NCBI RefSeq assembly: GCF_000506865.1
Contig: NZ_AYSV01000007.1
Coordinates: forward strand, 1-35,473
Length of the DNA stretch: 35,473 nucleotides
Source of the DNA: Pelistega indica
GTDB taxonomy: Bacteria > Pseudomonadota > Gammaproteobacteria > Burkholderiales > Burkholderiaceae_B
Direction: 5' to 3'
Shown here: positions 21,931 to 30,282 of the stretch, one piece after another
Position numbering within the stretch: position 1 is the stretch's first letter
How the letters are laid out: each line of letters starts with the position of its first letter
Translations under genes and position numbers: made by a program
The notes under the pieces: generated by a model
Told to the model about the DNA's origin: nothing
The model's database searches: none
What the model saw: only the letters and a program-made list of their open reading frames with translations

Positions 21931-22842
21931 ATGGATCATTTAAATATTCTACAAACAGCCCTAACTCAGGTAAGTAAAGACATTTCAATGACGAAATACC
22001 CTGAGATTGTATTTCCTCAATTCGTGTACGTAGATTCAAGTGCTGATCGATTAATGGATTTCCGACAACATTTAACAGGTGATGTGACAGGGGATTTAGA
22101 CGACGGTATTATTGATATCAATACAACGGTATTTGACCAAGTGGATATTAAATTTGGTTCTCGTACTACTCCGTTATTCCCTTGGTTAAAAACAGTAAGT
22201 TGGACGTTACATCAGCTTGAGAAAGCAGCTAAATTTGGTGTTGCTATTGACACAAGCAAAATCAAGTCATTAAATTTGAATGCTCAACAGACATTGCAAA
22301 AAGTAGCCTTTATCGGTCATGCTCGTAAAGATGGCGTTAAAGGGCTTTTAAATAGTCCTGATGTTACCATTCAGGAAGCTAAGATTAAAAAAGCTATTAA
22401 CACAATGACATACGATGAGGCAACTGCTACGTTCAAAGATATGTTTTTAGCTGTGTTTGACCAAACGAATCTTATTGCTGCACCAGATACCATTGCTATA
22501 TCGTATGATGACTACGCTTATTTAGCGTTTTTGGAGAAAGACCATAAAGAGAAAACGGCGTTACAGTGGTTACAAGAACATTTATCTGGCGCTGCAGGTA
22601 AGGCTGTGAGCATTAAACCACTTCCCGGTGGTTTTGCTAAGTTGGCGACAGCAGGTTCGAGCAAAAAACGTGCGATTGCATACATCAATGATGCGGAACA
22701 TGTGGTCTTTGATGTTCCTCAATCGCCTACTATTCTGACAGCAGAAAAAGTTGGTTTAGTCTCGTTCCAATCTGGTTTACAAATGGCTTTTGGTGGTGTG
22801 ACGTTTAAAGAGCCACAATCTGCGATTTATGTAGATTACTAA
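21931..22842 (+). CDS. major capsid protein (DUF2184)
   Basis: The 303-residue protein has the DUF2184 layout: an N-terminal YPEIVFPQFVYVDSS, then VDIKFGSRTTPLFPWLKTVSWTLHQLEKAAKFG, GHARKDGVKGLLNSPDVT, the DTIAISYDDYAYL strand, and a C-terminal GLVSFQSGLQMAFGGVTFKEPQSAIYVDY. It is expected to form the HK97-fold shell. It follows the cement gene. Confidence 0.9.
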   Translation: MDHLNILQTALTQVSKDISMTKYPEIVFPQFVYVDSSADRLMDFRQHLTGDVTGDLDDGIIDINTTVFDQVDIKFGSRTTPLFPWLKTVSWTLHQLEKAAKFGVAIDTSKIKSLNLNAQQTLQKVAFIGHARKDGVKGLLNSPDVTIQEAKIKKAINTMTYDEATATFKDMFLAVFDQTNLIAAPDTIAISYDDYAYLAFLEKDHKEKTALQWLQEHLSGAAGKAVSIKPLPGGFAKLATAGSSKKRAIAYINDAEHVVFDVPQSPTILTAEKVGLVSFQSGLQMAFGGVTFKEPQSAIYVDY

Positions 22843-22852
22843 GAGGTGAGTT

Positions 22853-23209
22853 ATGCAGACAGTTGACGAATTTAAACTGCGATACCCTGAATTTAAAGAT
22901 ACCGACGCTAATGCAGTCGGTTTTTTTATGGAAGATGCTGATGCTGAAATAGATAAGGCTCGTTGGGGAAAGCTATTTAAACGAGGGCTGTTTGCACTAA
23001 CAGCTCACTTGATTCAATTGGCTAATCAAGCGAAAGAGACTGGTGGAGCTGCAGCGAAAGATGTCGTATCAGAAACTGCTGGTTCTTTGTCTGTTGCCTA
23101 TGCACCGACTGCTACAACAACTGATAGCTCGACCTATCACCTAACAGCTTACGGTCAAGAGTTCTTACGGCTACGTAAACTCGTTGGCATTGGTTTTATG
23201 GTGGTGTAA
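22853..23209 (+). CDS. head-tail connector (DUF4054)
   Basis: This 118-residue adaptor begins FKLRYPEFKDTDANAVGFFMEDADAEID and ends LTAYGQEFLRLRKLVG, the DUF4054 pattern for a protein that joins the portal to the neck. It follows the major capsid gene by 10 bases and abuts the next gene. Confidence 0.88.
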   Translation: MQTVDEFKLRYPEFKDTDANAVGFFMEDADAEIDKARWGKLFKRGLFALTAHLIQLANQAKETGGAAAKDVVSETAGSLSVAYAPTATTTDSSTYHLTAYGQEFLRLRKLVGIGFMVV

Positions 23210-23638
23210 ATGAGTGTATCAAACTTAATCAAAAGGCTAGAAGCATTTGCGACTAAAGCAGTTTATGTAGGAGTACCAAAGGAGAATAATCCTAAGGTGG
23301 ACGGTGATTTTAGCATGAGCGATTTAGCAGCGGTGCATGAGTTTGGTAGTGAAGACGGACATATTCCGGAACGCTCATTTCTGAGGACTAGCGTTGTAAA
23401 AAACAAAGCGAAGTATTTCAGATTCTTTGGGGATAGGCTGATTACAGGCAATGACCCAGAAAAAGCGTTGAACGAGCTTGCTGAGTTGGCTAAAGGGGAC
23501 GTGCAAGAAAACATTGTGAATGGTGATTTCAAAGCACTTGCTCCTGAAACCATTAAGCGAAAAGGCTCAACAAAACCGCTGATTGACACAGGCAAGCTCA
23601 GACAATCGATTACAGGAGTAGTACGTGATGAGAATTAA
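23210..23638 (+). CDS. neck/tail-completion protein (HK97 gp10-like)
   Basis: The central motif VHEFGSEDGHIPERSFLRTS and the C-terminal LAPETIKRKGSTKPLIDTGKLRQSITG are hallmarks of the gp10-like/virion morphogenesis group, which completes the head-tail junction. The 142-residue length fits. It starts directly after the DUF4054 stop. Confidence 0.82.
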   Translation: MSVSNLIKRLEAFATKAVYVGVPKENNPKVDGDFSMSDLAAVHEFGSEDGHIPERSFLRTSVVKNKAKYFRFFGDRLITGNDPEKALNELAELAKGDVQENIVNGDFKALAPETIKRKGSTKPLIDTGKLRQSITGVVRDEN

Positions 23639-23996
23639 TCAGCTCGGACGAATTTACTCCAGTAAGTTTAATCGTCAGTTTGAGGTTAAGCGGTTGTATG
23701 GAGAGCATACCGCATGGGGTTTTGATGGTGAATATGTGTCAGAAGTAATTACAGGCATTATCACACCGACTTCACCTAGCGATATGCAAGTCTTGCCAGA
23801 ACAAGAGCGTTACCTACCAACGATTGTGGTTTTTACTAAGGACAGCTTAGCTATTGGGGATATCGTGGTTTTTAATGGTCACGATTACAAAGTTAAAACG
23901 AAAGAAGATTGGAGTGATTATGGATATTTCCACTACCTCGCGGTTCGATATAGCGAAACTGCGCACCCTGATTCAGGAGGTTTTGACATTACCTAA
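23628..23996 (+). CDS. neck protein, head-closure type
   Basis: The 122-residue protein (MRINQLGRIYSSKFNRQFEVKRLYG, then GIITPTSPSDMQVLPEQERYLPTIVVFT and GDIVVFNGHDYKV) is beta-rich, with the TP(S)xxDMQxLPExER pattern seen in phage neck genes. ATG 23628 is preferred to GTG 23625. It overlaps both neighbours. The exact neck role is inferred from gene order. Confidence 0.65.
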   Translation: MRINQLGRIYSSKFNRQFEVKRLYGEHTAWGFDGEYVSEVITGIITPTSPSDMQVLPEQERYLPTIVVFTKDSLAIGDIVVFNGHDYKVKTKEDWSDYGYFHYLAVRYSETAHPDSGGFDIT

Positions 23997-24429
23997 GGGC
24001 ACGGTTGTACCTCAGTATCAACCAGAATTAAAGAGTAAAGCCTTTATTACGGTCAATATTGTTTCTCAACAAGAAATTGGAGCATCAAGGCTAGTCTTTG
24101 ATGGTGCAAAAGAAACTGTTAAATCTAGTCTTATTTCGATGGTGTCAATTTCATGCTATGGGAAAAATGCGGTAGAAATGACCCTAAAGCTCAAAAGCAT
24201 ATTACAAGCTACCCGAGTGAGAGAGAGATTACGAGGTATTGGTGGAGCAATCATCAATATGTCAGATGTTCGCAATCTCACCTATGTTCTCGGAGCATCA
24301 GCTGAGGAGAGAGGGCAATTTGATGTTTATATTACTCACAGTCATGTCACAACCCTATCACTTGAACCAATTGAACTAGTAGATATTTATACAAACAACA
24401 GCATTCATCAACATATTACAAAGGATTGA
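23920..24429 (+). CDS. neck terminator protein (LIC_12616-like)
   Basis: ATG 23920 is preceded by GGAG at 5 bases, better than upstream starts that would lie deep in the previous gene. The 169-residue protein (LRTLIQEVLTLPKGTVVPQYQPELKSKAFITVNIVS, then RERLRGIGGAIINMSDVRNL and EERGQFDVYITHSHV) fits the phage neck terminator family that caps the tail tube. It precedes the sheath gene, as expected. Confidence 0.75.
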   Translation: MDISTTSRFDIAKLRTLIQEVLTLPKGTVVPQYQPELKSKAFITVNIVSQQEIGASRLVFDGAKETVKSSLISMVSISCYGKNAVEMTLKLKSILQATRVRERLRGIGGAIINMSDVRNLTYVLGASAEERGQFDVYITHSHVTTLSLEPIELVDIYTNNSIHQHITKD

Positions 24430-24431
24430 TT

Positions 24432-25940
24432 ATGGCCTTATCCATTTCAAATATTGTCAATGTACAGCTACAAACAGTACCTAAATCAGCTACTCGACGT
24501 GATTTTGGTACGGTATTGCTTATGACCCCAGAGTCTGGTAACGCTTTTACTGACTCTAAAACACGTTATGTTTATGTTAACAGCCAAAATGAGGTAGAAC
24601 AGTTATTTGGTACTCATTCTGAAACAGCACGAGCATCACAACCATTCTTTGCGCAAAAACCAAGAGCAAAACAGTTGGTTATTGGTGCATGGAATAAGGC
24701 ACAACGCACTATCAATGCAACATCTAACCAATTGACAGGTGCTAGTTTAAATGACTCTTTAGAGGTTTTTAAACGAGTTATTCAAGGACAATTTTCAATA
24801 CGTCTTGGTGGTGTCGAAAAGAAAATAACTAATCTTAACTTCTCAGAGGTTCAAGATTTCAATGGTATTGCGAGTTTGTTACAAACTGCTATTAATGAAG
24901 AGGGGTTAAAAAATTATACAGTAACTTATGACCAAACGGGTAATCGATTTATCGTATCATCTGCCGAATCAGGTGTAAGTGATGACACTATAGTCGGCTA
25001 TGTATATGGTAATGCCGATAGTAACTATATTGGCGCTATGTTGAAGTTAGAGGATGGGCAGGCAACGCGTCAATTAGGGGTAGATTCAATCAATATTAGC
25101 GCAGAAACGCCAGCAGAAAGCTTAACTAATTTGCTTGACATCAATAATGCATGGTATGGCTTATGTTTTGCTGCTCAGTTGACAGATGGAGAAATTGAGG
25201 AAGTTGCTAAGTTTGCACAAATAAACGTTAAATTATTTGCCCTAAATGTTATTAAAAGTACTCAGCTAGAGTTTGAAACAGGCAATATTATAAAGAAACT
25301 CTTTGATGCACAGCTTGATCATACTTTGGCTGTTTACGACAAAGATGATCTATATGCAGCTCATTCTGCTATTGCTCGTTTACTGTCAGTAAATTTTGCA
25401 GCGCAAAACTCAACATTAACGCTGAAGTTTAAAACTCAACCGACGATTACCGCTGACCAGGTAACAGGTACAGAATACCAAAAAGCAAAACGACTTGGTA
25501 TTAACGTGTACACCTATTTTGATGATGTACCGTTAATTGCTGAGGGGACGGTTATTGGTGGTAAGTTTGCAGATGAAATCGTGATTCTAGATTGGTTCCA
25601 AGATGCTGTCCAAAAAGAAGTGTTTGCTCGTCTGTATAAGTCGCCAACAAAATTACCTCTAACAGATAAAGGTAATGCTGTATTAATTGATGCTGTTATT
25701 TCTGTATGTCTAGAGGGTATTAATAATGGTGCTTTTGCTCCTGGAAAATGGACTGGGGATAGTTTCGGTGAATTAGAGACTGGAGACCACTTGGACGAGG
25801 GCTACTATGTATGGGCAGCACCAATGGATACGCTTAGTGATTCCGATCGTGAACAACGTCGTGCGACACCCATTCAAACGGCGGTTAAGTTAGCGGGTGC
25901 AATCCACTTCTCTGACGTAATCATTAACTTTAATCGATAG
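24432..25940 (+). CDS. tail sheath protein (DUF3383)
   Basis: This 502-residue protein forms the contractile sheath, which identifies the phage as a myovirus. DUF3383 features are the start SISNIVNVQLQTVPKSATRRDFGTVLLMTP, the central SLTNLLDINNAWYGLCFA, and the C-terminal GTVIGGKFADEIVILDWFQDAVQKEVFARLYKSPTKLP plus AVKLAGAIHFSDVIINFNR. ATG 24432 has AAGGA upstream. A TTG at 24426 is less likely. Confidence 0.9.
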   Translation: MALSISNIVNVQLQTVPKSATRRDFGTVLLMTPESGNAFTDSKTRYVYVNSQNEVEQLFGTHSETARASQPFFAQKPRAKQLVIGAWNKAQRTINATSNQLTGASLNDSLEVFKRVIQGQFSIRLGGVEKKITNLNFSEVQDFNGIASLLQTAINEEGLKNYTVTYDQTGNRFIVSSAESGVSDDTIVGYVYGNADSNYIGAMLKLEDGQATRQLGVDSINISAETPAESLTNLLDINNAWYGLCFAAQLTDGEIEEVAKFAQINVKLFALNVIKSTQLEFETGNIIKKLFDAQLDHTLAVYDKDDLYAAHSAIARLLSVNFAAQNSTLTLKFKTQPTITADQVTGTEYQKAKRLGINVYTYFDDVPLIAEGTVIGGKFADEIVILDWFQDAVQKEVFARLYKSPTKLPLTDKGNAVLIDAVISVCLEGINNGAFAPGKWTGDSFGELETGDHLDEGYYVWAAPMDTLSDSDREQRRATPIQTAVKLAGAIHFSDVIINFNR

Positions 25941-25949
25941 AGGGAAATT

Positions 25950-26384
25950 ATGAAGATTTTTGACCCAAAAGAAGTACTGGTGCTATTGAATGGTCGTGAG
26001 ATTAGCGACTGGGGTGACGGTGGAGACCAAATTAAGGTGGTGAATAACTCGCCTAACGGACAGATGGTGATTGGCAATAATGGCAAAGGTGTATTTGTTG
26101 CTAACCCAGACGAATCAGGTACATTGACGCTTAAGCTTAAACAGCACTCAGCGGATAACAAGTATCTAAGTCGTCTACATCAACAACAAAAACGCTCAAT
26201 TAAGACGTTTGTGCCTTTTACCTTAACCGTTAAAGACTTAATTAATGAGGATTTAGTAGTAGCGACTAAAGGTTATTTCACCACAGCTAAAGAAATGACT
26301 CGTGGTAATGCACATAACCCACATACTTGGGAAATTGTCTTTGAGCAAATGACCATTACTCATGAAGAAGGAGTTAACCCATGA
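25950..26384 (+). CDS. tail tube protein (DUF3277)
   Basis: The 144-residue protein has the tube layout: VLVLLNGREISDWGDGGDQIKVV, a beta-rich core (SGTLTLKLKQHSADNKYLSRLH), and an end with TAKEMTRGNAHNPHTWEIVFEQMTI. It lies directly after the sheath gene. Its stop overlaps the chaperone ATG (ATGA). Confidence 0.88.
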   Translation: MKIFDPKEVLVLLNGREISDWGDGGDQIKVVNNSPNGQMVIGNNGKGVFVANPDESGTLTLKLKQHSADNKYLSRLHQQQKRSIKTFVPFTLTVKDLINEDLVVATKGYFTTAKEMTRGNAHNPHTWEIVFEQMTITHEEGVNP

Positions 26385-26845
26385 CAGAAACGCATGCAAT
26401 TGAGCTAGACAATGTTACTTATACGATGACACCAGCTAATGCTATGGCATCGTGGTCAGCCCTTAAAATCGCTTTAGGTTTATTGAGTACGGTTGATTTT
26501 TCGAGCACCAATGTAGCGTCTGAAGATGATGAGTCGTTGAACGATGAGGATAAGGCAAAAGCTAATCAGCAACGTCTTGGCTTAACTATTATTACTTCAT
26601 TAGCTAGTAACTTAGGTCATCCTGCGGTTAAGCAAATGGAGGATATTGTGTTGAGGCACACCAGTGCTCAGATTGATGGTGGTAAACCATATCGTCTAAG
26701 TAATGATCTAGATAGTCATTTTAATAAATATCGCAGTCACCTGATTACGGTACTTATTACGGGACTGAAATATCAGTTTGGCGATTTTTTCTCAGGTGGG
26801 GGTGGATTACTGATCAATATTCTGCCCTCATCAATGGTGAAGTAG
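26381..26845 (+). CDS. tail assembly chaperone, short form
   Basis: The 154-residue protein lies between tube and tape-measure genes, the position of lambda gpG-type chaperones that coat the tape measure. It is alpha-helical (WSALKIALGLLSTVDF, KYRSHLITVLITGLKYQFGDFF). At 26785-26791 its frame contains T-TTT-TTC, a canonical -1 slippery heptamer. The -1 frame stays open to 27027, which implies a longer form made by programmed frameshift. Confidence 0.75.
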   Translation: MTETHAIELDNVTYTMTPANAMASWSALKIALGLLSTVDFSSTNVASEDDESLNDEDKAKANQQRLGLTIITSLASNLGHPAVKQMEDIVLRHTSAQIDGGKPYRLSNDLDSHFNKYRSHLITVLITGLKYQFGDFFSGGGGLLINILPSSMVK

Positions 26846-27027
26846 ATAACCAGTCAAGCAGTAATGTTGACTGGTTTATTTTTACGCCAATTATCAGGCA
26901 TTACTGCTCACTGCATGAGTTAAGGACAGTTTATTCCTTGGGGGATTTGCTGTCATTTCATGAAGTGATTATTGAAATTCTACATACGGAGCGAAAAGCC
27001 CATGATTCTAGAAGAACTACTCGTTAA
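26785..27027 (+). CDS. frameshift extension of the tail chaperone (gpGT-like)
   Basis: After a -1 shift at T-TTT-TTC the frame reads LRWGWITDQYSALING, then WFIFTPIIRHYCSLHELRTVYSLGDLLSFHEVIIEILHTERKAH and stops at 27025-27027. There is no internal ATG early in this frame, and the sequence looks like a real helical domain. It overlaps the start of the tape measure gene by 26 bases, as in lambda G-T/H. The full product would be 26381-27027 with the shift. Confidence 0.72.
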   Translation, partial: FFLRWGWITDQYSALINGEVDNQSSSNVDWFIFTPIIRHYCSLHELRTVYSLGDLLSFHEVIIEILHTERKAHDSRRTTR

Positions 27028-27901
27028 AGTCGGTGTTAAGACAGATACAAGAGAGCTAAGTAAACTTGAACTGTCACTTAAAAATTTACCTGCCATTGCG
27101 GGTGTGGTGGGGGCAGTAGCAGCTGCCTCTATTGCTGGGCTTAGTGCTTTTGTGAGTATGAGTTTAAATGCGCTTGATTCTATCCACCAACTATCAAATG
27201 AAACAGGCGTTGCGGCGGATAAAATTTATCTGTTAGGCAAAGTGGCAGAACTTAACGGCTCATCTGTTGAAGCAGCAGAAGCCTCTTATAAAGGCTTATC
27301 TAAGGCGATTGGTGAAGCGGCTAACGGTATCGGCCTTGGAGCTAAAGCTTTTGAGAACTTTGGTATTAAAGCTAAAAATGCAGACGGCTCAGTACGTGAT
27401 GCCTCTGAAGTCTTAGAGGATATTCGAGAGAAGATGCAAGGCTTAAGTAATCAACAACAAATTGCGATGTTGGCGAAGATTGGTATTGATGCATCATTAA
27501 TTCAGACTTTACGTCTCACCAATGAAGAAATGGCTGAGGCGTTATCCAACGCAGAAGCTTTAAGCCTAGGGGTTGGTACACAGGAGAATGCAGCAACAGC
27601 AGCCGCTTTTCAAGACTCTCTTGCAGAGGTCGGTCAAATTGCAAAAGGGGTGGCAGAGTATTTTTCTCTTCGACTCGCTCCAGCACTTATGCGAATTATC
27701 GGATTATTTCGCGATTGGTTTATCGAAAATAACCAGTTAATCAGAAATGGATTAAGTATTTTTGCAGGAATTTTGGCTGGCGCGATTGATGTTATTAGTG
27801 CATTAGCAAATGTACTCAATACTATTATTGGAGGAACTATTGGCTGGAAAAATGCACTCTATGGTCTAGTGGCTGTCTTTGCAATTGTCAAAAAAGCATG
27901 A
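27002..27901 (+). CDS. tape measure protein, N-terminal part
   Basis: From ATG 27002, with GGAG about 11 bases upstream, this gives 299 residues: LEELLVKVGVKTDTRELSKLELSLKNLP, hydrophobic helices (AGVVGAVAAASIAGLSAFV), then NETGVAADKIYLLGKVAEL, typical of tape measures. It ends GWKNALYGLVAVFAIVKKA with TGA 27899-27901. The continuation is in the -1 frame next door. One more A in the A6 run at 27892-27897 would join them as KKSMIMAFITNP. It is therefore probably the first half of a frameshifted gene. Confidence 0.8.
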   Translation: MILEELLVKVGVKTDTRELSKLELSLKNLPAIAGVVGAVAAASIAGLSAFVSMSLNALDSIHQLSNETGVAADKIYLLGKVAELNGSSVEAAEASYKGLSKAIGEAANGIGLGAKAFENFGIKAKNADGSVRDASEVLEDIREKMQGLSNQQQIAMLAKIGIDASLIQTLRLTNEEMAEALSNAEALSLGVGTQENAATAAAFQDSLAEVGQIAKGVAEYFSLRLAPALMRIIGLFRDWFIENNQLIRNGLSIFAGILAGAIDVISALANVLNTIIGGTIGWKNALYGLVAVFAIVKKA

Positions 27902-29148
27902 TCATGGCTTTTATAACTAATCCTATTGCGTGGGTAGTGGCAGCGATAGTTGGATTAATCCTGCTGATTGATGATTTTATCGTTTATATGCAGGGAGGAG
28001 AAACAGCACTCGGTGATTTTTGGGAGCCTTTGGCTAAAGGGGTTGATAAGGTTATCGAGATCATTGATGAGCTAAGACCTATCATCGCTGAAATAGCGGA
28101 GTGGTTTAAGCCTATTGTTGACTTAATGGTTGAGCAGCTCAAGACAGCTTTTAACATTATCGGTAATCTATTTAACTTACTGGTTGGGATTTTTACACTA
28201 AACGGTGAGGTAATTTCAGAGTCTATCCAGGGACTGATAACAAATATTGTTTCGTTATTTACAAATGGCTTTGAAGGACTGACATACATCTTTAACGGAT
28301 TATGGACATTTATCCAAGGCTTTTTTGCGCTTTTACTGGATGGCATTGAGTCTTGGTGGGATGATTTTCTTGCTTTATTCAATGTCGAAAGTATTGGTGA
28401 GCTTTTTGATAAGGTATGGGATTTTATTACAGCACCATATCGTAAAGCGTTTGATTGGGTGAAATCAAAATGGAATACCTTTAAATCAACGTTTACTTTC
28501 AATTGGCTAAAGTCTGCTTTTAATCAGGTTTGGAACTTGATTACAGAGCCATATCGTAAAGCGTTTGATACGGTCAAAAAAGCTTGGGGTATTTTTGCAG
28601 AATCAGGGTTTTCTTTTGAAGGTCTAGTTAATGCTTTTAGTTATGTGATAGAGGTTATTACAAAACCATTCAAAGATGCTTGGGATCTAGTTAAGCAAGA
28701 ATGGAAAGTATTATCAAATAGTGGATTTTCTTTTGAAGAGTTAAGCAAAACATTTAGTAAAGTTATAGATGTTATCACCGCCCCATTTGATGCTGCTTTT
28801 GGATGGGTTAAGGAACAATACAACAAGTATATTCAGCCAATTATTGATTCTATTTCAAGCATAGAGTTACCAAGTTGGCTTGGTGGTGGGGGGAAAACGG
28901 TAGAGCAACATATTCAACAGGGGGGGAAAACAGTTATACGCCCTGATGGGTCATTGGCTATACCTATTACAGATAACGCCAAGGCTGGAGCGGTTAATAA
29001 TACGACTAATAACAATACTCAAGTAAAAAATGATACTAGTGTAAATATTAATCTTACAACGACCAATACTACCAAGGGGGATGCTTTAATGATAGGCAAT
29101 GAAGCAGCAACAGCAGTTCGTAACGTACAAAGCTCTATATTAGCTTAG
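27898..29148 (+). CDS. tape measure protein, C-terminal part
   Basis: The 416 residues begin MIMAFITNPIAWVVAAIVGLILLIDDFIVYMQGGE, the usual mid-protein membrane region of a tape measure. From residue 177 they contain a 38-39-residue repeat (ITxPYRKAFDxVKxxW, about 3.5 copies). The end is polar and asparagine-rich (NNTTNNNTQVKNDTSVNINLT). The ATG overlaps the upstream TGA (ATGA), so reinitiation could make two chains. A broken single gene is more likely. Confidence 0.8.
   Translation: MIMAFITNPIAWVVAAIVGLILLIDDFIVYMQGGETALGDFWEPLAKGVDKVIEIIDELRPIIAEIAEWFKPIVDLMVEQLKTAFNIIGNLFNLLVGIFTLNGEVISESIQGLITNIVSLFTNGFEGLTYIFNGLWTFIQGFFALLLDGIESWWDDFLALFNVESIGELFDKVWDFITAPYRKAFDWVKSKWNTFKSTFTFNWLKSAFNQVWNLITEPYRKAFDTVKKAWGIFAESGFSFEGLVNAFSYVIEVITKPFKDAWDLVKQEWKVLSNSGFSFEELSKTFSKVIDVITAPFDAAFGWVKEQYNKYIQPIIDSISSIELPSWLGGGGKTVEQHIQQGGKTVIRPDGSLAIPITDNAKAGAVNNTTNNNTQVKNDTSVNINLTTTNTTKGDALMIGNEAATAVRNVQSSILA
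28426..28860 (+). repeat. 38-39-residue repeats in the tape measure gene
   Basis: Units begin at about 28426, 28540, 28657 and 28774 (spacing 114, 117 and 117 bases). Each starts I-T-x-P-(Y/F) and then shows AFD/AWD, VK and a Trp. Repeat number in a tape measure sets tail length, so this stretch may vary among relatives. Confidence 0.75.
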
Positions 29149-29156
29149 GAGTAGTA

Positions 29157-29546
29157 ATGTTTAATTTTGTGAGTGTTTCTAATCACGCTATTGGTGAGAT
29201 TGTGTTGGATGTGATAACAAGTGAGGAGCATGAATCTGAACTTGTTATCACAGAAAATCCAATTGAAAGTGGTGCACAAATTGCAGACCATGCTTATTTA
29301 AACCCTAAGGTAGTGACGATTATAGGAACAATGGTTGACCACAATCATCAATCACCTTTGGGTGTTTTAGGTAATTTCCCTTTTTTGCGTGGGGAAATGG
29401 ATTTTCTCAATCAATTGCCCTTGCCTGTGAACGTCGCTAACTATACTGCTAATGCATTAGGTAAATTAGCAGGGGTAGCGGGTCGTTTTGGTGCAGTAGC
29501 AGGCACTCTTAATCAAGTGCGAGCATTGGCGCCATGGATGCCTTGA
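29157..29546 (+). pseudogene. Dit-like tail protein, 5' part (frameshifted)
   Basis: The frame (MFNFVSVSNHAIGEIVLDVITSEEHESELVITENPIESG, then HAYLNPKVVTIIGTM) is the N-terminal domain of a Dit-like baseplate protein. It ends at APWMP with TGA 29544-29546. Removing one T at 29543-29544 would give MPDFNLTDLLGGSGDSR and join it to the next ORF in frame. The intact protein would be about 263 residues. Confidence 0.75.
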
Positions 29547-29553
29547 CTTTAAT

Positions 29554-29949
29554 TTGACAGATTTATTGGGGGGGAGCGGTGATAGCCGAGTGCAAAAATG
29601 CTATGCCGATTTAGTACAGTCTCAAAAGTCTGGTGAGCCTATTGAAATAAATACTGGTGTGAGTTTGTACAAGAACATGCTCATTCAGAAAGTAGCCGTA
29701 TCTCAGGATAAGCTAGGCAGTGCAGTTTTTACAATCACAGCTCGTGAAATTTTTATTGTCGATACGGCTTACGTAAAGACAGAGGGGAGTGCTAATGGTA
29801 GCAAAGGCTCTGCTACTAAAAACAAAGGTCCTAGTGGAAGTAGTAAAAGTGGACGAGCTGCAACCCAATCAGCCAGTAAGACGCAAGTCGGAAGTACTCA
29901 AGCGACAAATACTCTTAAATCTATTTTAAATGAGTTGGTTAGGCTCTAG
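29554..29949 (+). pseudogene. Dit-like tail protein, 3' part (frameshifted)
   Basis: The frame has only a TTG start. It continues the previous gene with RVQKCYADLVQSQKSGEPIEINTGVSLYKNMLIQKVAVS and TITAREIFIVDT, which matches the end of the Dit-like domain. A low-complexity tail rich in Ser, Lys and Gly follows (about residues 78-115). Without the frameshift it would be one chain with 29157-29546. Confidence 0.75.
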
Positions 29950-29967
29950 TGGAAGGAGGCAGAAATA

Positions 29968-30282
29968 ATGTATTTAGTGCCTATTTTAGTAGGAGTTTCT
30001 TACCAAGAGCAAGTTCTGGACTTTGAAGGGATGAAAATCAGAATAACGTTGAAATATAACAGTGTTTGTCGATTTTGGACGATGGATGTTTTTGAGATTA
30101 GATCAAAACAAATGCTTGCTCAAGGGTTAAGTTTGGTATGTGGTATTCCTCTGTTGAATAGAACCTTACAGTCATTCGAGATGTTTGTATCAGATGAGTC
30201 AGGAGAGAACCTAGATCCGATTGAACTATCAGACTTGGGCTCCAGAAACCTTTTATTTATTGATTTAAAAGAAAGATTATGA
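29968..30282 (+). CDS. baseplate plug/hub-associated protein (DUF6983-like)
   Basis: The 104-residue beta-rich protein (QEQVLDFEGMKIRITLKYNSVCRFWTMDVFE, then GIPLLNR, DLGSRNLLFID) resembles the phage baseplate plug family. GGAAGGAGG precedes the ATG. It lies between Dit-like and hub genes and overlaps the hub start by four bases. Confidence 0.72.
   Translation: MYLVPILVGVSYQEQVLDFEGMKIRITLKYNSVCRFWTMDVFEIRSKQMLAQGLSLVCGIPLLNRTLQSFEMFVSDESGENLDPIELSDLGSRNLLFIDLKERL

Noticed and set aside
27984-28502. 172-residue leftward ORF
   Set aside because: It is antisense to the tape measure gene, with no domain and no upstream signals.
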